Positions 58,566-64,000 of a stretch of DNA of 64,000 bases are shown piece by piece. The DNA is from Poriferisodalis sp965226645 (GTDB lineage: Bacteria; Actinomycetota; Acidimicrobiia; Acidimicrobiales; Poriferisodalaceae). A model generated the notes under the pieces. It was not told the origin of the DNA. It ran no database searches and was given only the letters and a program-made list of their open reading frames with translations. The translations under genes and the position numbers were made by a program. The DNA lies in the NCBI GenBank assembly GCA_965226645.1, contig CBDDDL010000004.1:868001-932000 (forward strand), written 5' to 3'. Numbering within the stretch: position 1 is the first letter of the stretch; every line of letters starts with the position of its first letter.

Positions 58566-59559
58566 GTTTGTCTGCCTTCGGTCGGGAGTTGTCGATCATT
58601 GTGCCGATGCCGGAATCGGTGAACAGCTCGAGCAGCACCACATGCGGCACCCGTCCATCGAGCAAGTGCGCACTCATGACGCCGTTGCGCACCGCACTGA
58701 TGCAGGCTTCGATCTTGGGGATCATCCCGCCCTCGATCTTCCCGCTCGCCATGCGTGCGGCGAGTGCGTCTGCGGTAGTGCGCCCGATGAGCGAAGTCGG
58801 ATCGTCGAGGTCGTCGTACAGGCCGGCGACGTCGGTGAGGTACACGACCTTCTCCGCCTCAAGTGCCGCGGCGAGCGCGCCGGCGACGGTATCGGAGTTG
58901 ATGTTGTAGGCCTGTCCCTTGGCGTCGGATCCGATGGTGGAGATCACCGGAATCAGACCCTCGGCCAGCAGACGCACCAACAGGTCGGTGTTCACATCGG
59001 TGACGTCGCCGACGAAGCCCAACTCGGGATTTCGAGCCGTCGCAGTGATGACACGGCCGTCCTCACCGGATATGCCCACTGCCAGAGGGCCGTGCACGTT
59101 GATTGCGCCAACGATGTCGCGGTTCACCTTGCCCACCAGCACCATGCGTGCGATGTCGAGCGTCTCGGCGTCGGTGACGCGGAGCCCCTCTCGGAACTCA
59201 GACTTCTTGCCGAGGCGCGCCATGAGGTCGCCGATCTGCGGGCCGCCGCCATGCACCACGACGGGTGCGAGCCCGATCTGGCGCAGCAGCACCATGTCCG
59301 CTGCGAAGCGGTCGGTCAGCTCGGCGTCGCCCATCGCGTTGCCGCCGAACTTGACGACGACGATCTTGCCGCGCCATCGAATGATGCACGGAAGCATCTC
59401 GACGAGCATCTCGGCGCGCCGCATGTTGTCGATCTCGCTGTGCTCGCCACTTTGCTCGTCGTCGGGCTCGTCGGGCTCGTCAGGCACCGCCGAGATGCCG
59501 AAATCGGCCTCGATCACGCGCCCGGTGTCGGTGGCGTCGTCGTCATCGTGGTCGCTCAT
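58558..59559 (-). CDS. argB: acetylglutamate kinase
   Basis: ArgB phosphorylates N-acetylglutamate and is usually the arginine-feedback point. The 333-aa protein has VVVKFGGNAMGD, VVVHGGGPQIGDLM, INSDTVAGALAAAL and KIEGGMIPKIEA. It carries an extra acidic N-terminus of about 45 residues (rich in Asp and Glu, including three PDEPDE-like repeats) before the kinase fold. ATG 59559 overlaps the argC stop (ATGA). Confidence 0.95.
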   Translation of the reverse strand: MSDHDDDDATDTGRVIEADFGISAVPDEPDEPDDEQSGEHSEIDNMRRAEMLVEMLPCIIRWRGKIVVVKFGGNAMGDAELTDRFAADMVLLRQIGLAPVVVHGGGPQIGDLMARLGKKSEFREGLRVTDAETLDIARMVLVGKVNRDIVGAINVHGPLAVGISGEDGRVITATARNPELGFVGDVTDVNTDLLVRLLAEGLIPVISTIGSDAKGQAYNINSDTVAGALAAALEAEKVVYLTDVAGLYDDLDDPTSLIGRTTADALAARMASGKIEGGMIPKIEACISAVRNGVMSAHLLDGRVPHVVLLELFTDSGIGTMIDNSRPKADKHG

Positions 59560-60623
59560 GGCATGAGCCCAGTGGTCGGCAGCCCGGCGGTTTCTGGCAG
59601 TCCCAATGCCACGTTGGCGCATTGCACGGCACCGCCCGACGCCCCCTTCACCAGATTGTCCAGCGCACTCAGCACCACCAGCCAGCCGGTGCGGGGGTCG
59701 ACGCGGGCGCTGAGATGGCAGGTGTTGGCTCCCAGCGTCGCCTTGGTGTGCGGGGAAGCTTCATCAACGATGACGAAGGGTTCATCGGCGTAGAAGTCGG
59801 CAAGCACGCCCAACGCGTCGTCTGACGTGAATCCAGAGGCGGTTGGCCGCGCGTAGCACGTCGCGAGGATGCCGCGAACCATCGGCGCCAGATGGGGCGT
59901 GAACAACACCCTGCAACCTGTCACCTGCTCGATCTCGGGCGTGTGGCGGTGATCCAGCAGGCCGTACGCGACGAAGTCCTCGTCGACGGTCGCGAACGTC
60001 GTGTTCGGCTTCGGGGCGCGGCCTGCACCGCTCACCCCCGACACCGCATCGACGACCACGCCGTCGGTGTCGATGTGGCCGCCGCGTGCGAACGGTGCGA
60101 GCGCCAACGCCGCGGCGCTGGGATAGCAGCCGGGCACCGCAATGCCCGCGGCACCGCGCAGTGCGTCGCGTCCGAGTTCGGGCAGCCCATAGGGAAGCTC
60201 GCCCAGCAGCTCGGGCATCGGGTGCTCGACGCCGTACCACTGCGGATACAGCGCAGGGTCGAGCAGCCGAAAATCGGATCCCAGATCGATGACGCAGCCC
60301 ACCCGCTTGTAGAGGTCGGCCACGACTGGTGCGCTGGCCATGTGCGGGAGGCCGAGAAACACCGCATCAAGGCCCACGAACTCGTCGGGCTCGTAGGCGC
60401 AATACCGCAGCTCTCCGTAGTGCGCCGCCAGGCTGGGATAGAGGTCGCGCACTTTGGCACCCGCCTGGGTGTCGCCCGCGACGGCGACGACCTCGAAGCA
60501 CGGGTGCCCGGCCGCGAGCCGCAGCAATTCGGCCCCCGTGAATCCCGACGCGCCGACGATCCCGATCCGGACCGTGCCGGCGGCGGGCGTGGCGGCGCTC
60601 GATGGCAGAGGTGCGTTTTCCAT
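59556..60623 (-). CDS. argC: N-acetyl-gamma-glutamyl-phosphate reductase
   Basis: ArgC reduces acetylglutamyl phosphate with NADPH. The 355-aa protein has the Rossmann GIVGASGFTGAELLRL, the catalytic Cys in AVPGCYPSAAAL, and VSGVSGAGR. ATG 60623 is preceded by AGGA; the longer open frame lies over the promoter. It is the first gene of the arginine operon, whose argJ gene is not found between argC and argB. Confidence 0.95.
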   Translation of the reverse strand: MENAPLPSSAATPAAGTVRIGIVGASGFTGAELLRLAAGHPCFEVVAVAGDTQAGAKVRDLYPSLAAHYGELRYCAYEPDEFVGLDAVFLGLPHMASAPVVADLYKRVGCVIDLGSDFRLLDPALYPQWYGVEHPMPELLGELPYGLPELGRDALRGAAGIAVPGCYPSAAALALAPFARGGHIDTDGVVVDAVSGVSGAGRAPKPNTTFATVDEDFVAYGLLDHRHTPEIEQVTGCRVLFTPHLAPMVRGILATCYARPTASGFTSDDALGVLADFYADEPFVIVDEASPHTKATLGANTCHLSARVDPRTGWLVVLSALDNLVKGASGGAVQCANVALGLPETAGLPTTGLMP

Positions 60624-60727
60624 AGCCAGATCCTGCTTGTGGGGAGTCACGCGAATGGCCTGCGGCACTCGCCGTGGCATCCGTTCCCGACCACGATAAC
60701 AGGCCTTCGCCTCGACTATGCGTTGTT

Positions 60728-60745
60728 TTGCAACTTTATTCATCG
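60728..60745 (-). promoter_or_regulatory. candidate ArgR operator (ARG box)
   Basis: On the minus strand GATGAATAAAGTTGCAAA has the TGAAT...(A/T)TGCA shape of ARG boxes. It lies about 105 nt upstream of argC and in the shared intergenic region with gltB. ArgR encoded in the same operon makes autoregulation plausible. Confidence 0.4.
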
Positions 60746-60853
60746 TCTACGCCGCAGGCCCGAGAACCCGTGCCAACTGCGCCCAGCTGGCGATGTTGCG
60801 GGATCAACAACGACATTCGCGCCGCTACACTGACGCTTCCTCGGCAGGGCCAA

Positions 60854-60912
60854 CGACGTCCCGGCTAGAGCCGCAAGCATTTCGCATTCACCTCAGCCAC
60901 ACCGGGACGTCG
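60854..60912 (+). other. 11-bp inverted repeat in the gltB leader
   Basis: CGACGTCCCGG (60854-60864) and CCGGGACGTCG (60902-60912) are perfectly complementary and 37 nt apart, just before a possible TTG start at 60919. They could form an RNA stem controlling gltB or an operator with two half-sites. Confidence 0.45.
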
Positions 60913-61020
60913 AAGACATTGACTGCCGCACCATCGCATTCGCTGGCTCATTCACGGGCGCAGGTATTAGTCGCCCGCAACGAGTACACGGGCCGTGCGG
61001 CAAGCCGTCCCGCTGTGCGC

Positions 61021-64000
61021 GTGCACCCGCTCGACGGTCCACCCCAAGCACAAGGCCTGTACGACCCGGCGTTTGAACACGATGCATGCGGCGTCGGCTT
61101 CGTGGCAGACATGTCCGGGGTTGCGAGCCGCGCCGTGGTGGAGCAGGCCCTGGCGTGCCTCATCAACCTCGACCATCGCAGCGCAACGGGTGCGGAAGCA
61201 AACGTGGGCGATGGCATCGGCATCACGGTGCAGGTACCCGACGCCTTCCTGCGGGAAGTCTGCGGCTTCGAGTTGCCGTCTGCGGGCCAGTACGCCGTCG
61301 GCACAGCCTTCCTGCCACGACAGGATCCCGAAGCGGCTGCCGCAGCAATCGAGGCGATCATGGCCGACGAAGGGCTCGAAGTCCTCGGCTGGCGCGACGT
61401 CCCTACTGACCCGTCGTCGCTGGGCAAGTTCGCCACCGACCCGATGCCGGTCTTCCGGATGCTGTTCATTTCGTCGCCCGCAAACGCTGCGCTCGCCCGA
61501 GGCGCCCAGCCCGCCACCGCAGCGGAGCACCTCGACGGCATGGAACTCGAGCGGCGCGTGTACGTCGCTCGCAAGCGCTCTGAGCACGAGATCGAACCCG
61601 CCCCGTACTTTCCGTCGCTGTCGGGCCGCACTCTCGTGTATAAGGGGATGCTGACGTGCGGTCAGTTCGTGGAGTTCTATCCCGATCTCGCAGATCCACG
61701 CCTGGCATCTGCGCTGGCACTGCTGCACTCACGCTTCAGCACCAACACCTTCCCGTCGTGGCCCCTGGCTCACCCGTACCGGATGCTGGCCCACAACGGC
61801 GAGATCAACACCGTCATGGGGAACCGCAATTGGATGCGCGCCCGCGAGGGAGCGTTGGCGAGCCCGGTGTTTACTGCCCCTGACGGCACGAACCGCCTCG
61901 AGCGCACGTTCCCGGTGTGCACCCCGGGAGCCTCGGACACGGCCAGCTTCGACGAGGTGCTCGAACTGCTGCATCTCGGCGGGCGCAGTCTTCCCCATGC
62001 CGTGCTCATGATGATCCCCGAGGCCTGGGAGAACCACGCCCGCATGCCGCAGGACAAGCGGGACTACTACGAGTTCCACGCGTCGCTCATGGAGCCGTGG
62101 GATGGCCCAGCCAGCATCACCTTCACCGACGGCACCGTCATCGGTGCCGTTCTCGACCGCAACGGCCTGCGCCCCTCTCGCTACTGGGTGACCGACGACG
62201 GCCTGGTGGTGATGGCCTCCGAAGTGGGCGTCGCGAACATCCCCCAGAACAAGATCATCCAGAAGGGCCGGCTGCAGCCCGGCCGCATGTTTCTCGTGGA
62301 CACCGCCGCCGGACGCATCGTGTCCGACGAAGAGATCAAGCGCGACCTGGCGTCCGCGGAACCATATGGGGAATGGCTGGCCGACGGCCTCGCCCACCTC
62401 GACGACCTCCCGCCTCGCTTCAGCCTGACGCCGCAGCACTCGTCGGTGACCCGCCGGCAGCGCACGTTCGGCTACACCACCGAAGAACTGCGCATCCTTG
62501 TGGCCCCCATGGCCCGCAGCGGGGCCGAGCCCATCGGGTCGATGGGAACCGACACCCCGATCGCAGTGCTGTCACGTCGCCCGCGCCTGCTCTTCGATTA
62601 CTTCAGCCAGCTGTTTGCTCAGGTCACCAACCCGCCGCTCGATGCCATTCGCGAGGAGCTCGTCACCTCCACCATGGCAACGATCGGTCCGGAGGCGAAC
62701 CTGCTTGACCCCGGCCCGCACTCGTGCCGACAGATCGTGCTGCCGTATCCGATCCTGTCGAACGACGACCTCGCCAAGATCCTCTACATCGACGAGGACC
62801 TCCCTGTCTCCACGGCGTCAGGCAACACAGCGCAGCACGGAGCGGCGTCAGGCAACACAGCGCCCCGATTCGCACCGTTCGCCGTGGATGGTCTGTATCC
62901 AGTGGCCGACGGCGGTGCGGGCATGGAGCGCGCCATCACCGATGTGTGCACGCGCGTCGACGAAGCCATCGCACAGGGCGCGCGCATCATCGTGCTATCG
63001 GATCGATACAGCGACGCCGAGCATGCGCCGATCCCGTCATTGCTGCTCACTGGCGCAGTGCATCACCATCTGGTGCGAAACAAGACCCGAACGCAGGTGG
63101 GCCTCGTGACCGAGTGCGGGGACGCCCGCGAGGTCCATCACATGGCGCTGCTGCTCGGCTACGGCGCAGGCGCAGTCAACCCCTACCTGGCGTTCGAGTC
63201 CATCGACGACATGGTCGGCAATGGGGCGATCACCGAGGTCGACCAGCGGTTCGCCAAGCGCAACTACATCAAGGCCTGCACGAAGGGCGTGCTCAAGGTG
63301 ATGTCCAAGATGGGCATTTCCACCGTCGCCAGCTACACCGGTGCACAGGTGTTCGAGTCCGTCGGGCTGGGCCCCGACGTGATCGACCGTTACTTCACCG
63401 GCACCACTTCGAAGCTTGGCGGCGTCGGCCTCGATGTCATCGCGGAGGAAGTCGCGCAGCGTCACCGTTTCGCCTACCCCGACAACCCCACCGAAGCAGC
63501 GCACCGTGACCTCTGGGCCGGAGGCGAGTACCAGTGGCGCCGCGAGGGCGAATACCACCTGTTCAACCCCGAGACGGTCTACAAGCTGCAGCATTCCACC
63601 AGAGCCGGCCGTTACGAGGTCTTTAAGGAATACACGAGCCTGGTGGACAATCAGTCCACCGAGCTGGCCACGCTGCGAGGCCTGTTCGAGCTGAATCCCG
63701 CACCCGGCGGGCCGATCCCGATCGACGAGGTCGAGCCGGTCTCGGCGATTGTGAAGCGCTTCTCGACCGGGGCAATGAGCTACGGCTCGATCTCGGCCGA
63801 GGCACACGAAACGCTGGCAATCGCGATGAACCGCATCGGCGGCAAGTCCAATACGGGCGAAGGCGGCGAGGATCCAAACCGATTCGTGCCTGACGCCAAT
63901 GGCGATCTGAGGCGCTCGGCCGTCAAGCAGGTCGCATCCGGGCGCTTCGGGGTGACCTCGGAGTATCTGACGAACGCAGACGACCTGCAGATCAAGATGG
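61021..64000 (+). CDS. gltB: glutamate synthase large subunit (5' part, truncated by window end)
   Basis: The alpha subunit of GOGAT, which makes two glutamates from glutamine and 2-oxoglutarate. The N-terminal glutaminase begins at the catalytic Cys in DACGVGFVADMSG after a short propeptide. HSRFSTNTFPSWPLAHPYRMLAHNGEINT is clear. The central domain follows, and the FMN/synthase domain starts with RFSTGAMSYGSISAEAHETLAIAMN and GGKSNTGEGGEDPNRF at the window end. The start is uncertain (GTG 61021, GTG 61015 or TTG 60919). The gene continues past 64000. Confidence 0.94.
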   Translation, partial: MHPLDGPPQAQGLYDPAFEHDACGVGFVADMSGVASRAVVEQALACLINLDHRSATGAEANVGDGIGITVQVPDAFLREVCGFELPSAGQYAVGTAFLPRQDPEAAAAAIEAIMADEGLEVLGWRDVPTDPSSLGKFATDPMPVFRMLFISSPANAALARGAQPATAAEHLDGMELERRVYVARKRSEHEIEPAPYFPSLSGRTLVYKGMLTCGQFVEFYPDLADPRLASALALLHSRFSTNTFPSWPLAHPYRMLAHNGEINTVMGNRNWMRAREGALASPVFTAPDGTNRLERTFPVCTPGASDTASFDEVLELLHLGGRSLPHAVLMMIPEAWENHARMPQDKRDYYEFHASLMEPWDGPASITFTDGTVIGAVLDRNGLRPSRYWVTDDGLVVMASEVGVANIPQNKIIQKGRLQPGRMFLVDTAAGRIVSDEEIKRDLASAEPYGEWLADGLAHLDDLPPRFSLTPQHSSVTRRQRTFGYTTEELRILVAPMARSGAEPIGSMGTDTPIAVLSRRPRLLFDYFSQLFAQVTNPPLDAIREELVTSTMATIGPEANLLDPGPHSCRQIVLPYPILSNDDLAKILYIDEDLPVSTASGNTAQHGAASGNTAPRFAPFAVDGLYPVADGGAGMERAITDVCTRVDEAIAQGARIIVLSDRYSDAEHAPIPSLLLTGAVHHHLVRNKTRTQVGLVTECGDAREVHHMALLLGYGAGAVNPYLAFESIDDMVGNGAITEVDQRFAKRNYIKACTKGVLKVMSKMGISTVASYTGAQVFESVGLGPDVIDRYFTGTTSKLGGVGLDVIAEEVAQRHRFAYPDNPTEAAHRDLWAGGEYQWRREGEYHLFNPETVYKLQHSTRAGRYEVFKEYTSLVDNQSTELATLRGLFELNPAPGGPIPIDEVEPVSAIVKRFSTGAMSYGSISAEAHETLAIAMNRIGGKSNTGEGGEDPNRFVPDANGDLRRSAVKQVASGRFGVTSEYLTNADDLQIKM
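62814..62863 (+). repeat. in-frame duplication in gltB
   Basis: GGCGTCAGGCAACACAGCGC occurs twice, 30 nt apart (62814-62833 and 62844-62863). It encodes an ASGNTA-containing stretch twice between the central and synthase parts, and keeps the frame. The insert is probably a linker expansion. Confidence 0.8.

Noticed and set aside
61000..61654. A 219-aa plus-strand frame starting at 60995
   Set aside because: An out-of-frame shadow of gltB. The real frame is set by the glutaminase motif DACGVGF and continues to the window end.

Overview
The window is high-GC bacterial DNA, most likely from an actinobacterium of the class Acidimicrobiia. This rests on the 16S rRNA signature as I read it, on the actinobacterial gene order tlyA-nadK-recN-steA-mctB...pyrG-xerD...scpA-scpB-rluB, and on frequent GTG starts and start codons placed 6-8 nt after a TAnnnT box (leaderless transcripts). 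No database search was run, so the taxonomy is an inference.

Layout. 1-8.7 kb: tRNA-Pro, then a minus-strand chain (tyrA, an aroA-cmk fusion, plsC; and a PDZ/radical-SAM DUF512 gene, der and a tiny membrane protein), with ispH on the plus strand between them. 8.7-12.3 kb: a large fused indolepyruvate-type ferredoxin oxidoreductase. 12.5-20.8 kb: an accessory island. It holds a plus-strand two-gene operon, a PHP-phosphoesterase/SMC-like ATPase (TrlF-like) followed by an AlbA_2/Schlafen-type ATP-binding protein. The first gene is broken by a small inverted-repeat element plus IS630-, IS1182- and IS30-type elements. 20.9-28.2 kb: rluB, scpB, scpA, then divergent trpS, a second nest of mobile DNA (small inverted-repeat element plus IS982-type element) placed exactly at the stop codon of xerD, then xerD and pyrG. 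28.3-37.5 kb: an amidohydrolase, then an envelope/DNA-repair operon (tlyA, nadK, recN, steA, mctB-like, GT2, GT4). 37.6-43.3 kb: korAB, a class I aldolase and an Arg-rich TPR protein. 43.3-48.5 kb: an rRNA operon (minus strand, 16S-23S-5S, no spacer tRNA). 49-52.5 kb: tyrS and an ABC-2 exporter. 52.6-60.6 kb: a small membrane protein, then the arginine operon argC-argB-argD-argF-argR-argH continuing into a DNA glycosylase and a Nudix gene. 60.9-64 kb: the 5' part of gltB, cut by the window end.

How it works together. Most genes are housekeeping: aromatic and arginine biosynthesis, chromosome segregation, translation, and ferredoxin-linked 2-oxoacid metabolism (two separate oxidoreductases). 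They are tightly coupled, and many stops and starts overlap as ATGA, GTGA or TGATG. The part most worth attention is the PHP-ATPase/AlbA_2 pair. Its domains resemble prokaryotic conflict or defence genes; its first gene has been inactivated by transposons while its second gene remains intact. A second striking pattern is that seven junctions of five elements in two distant nests all carry CTAG.
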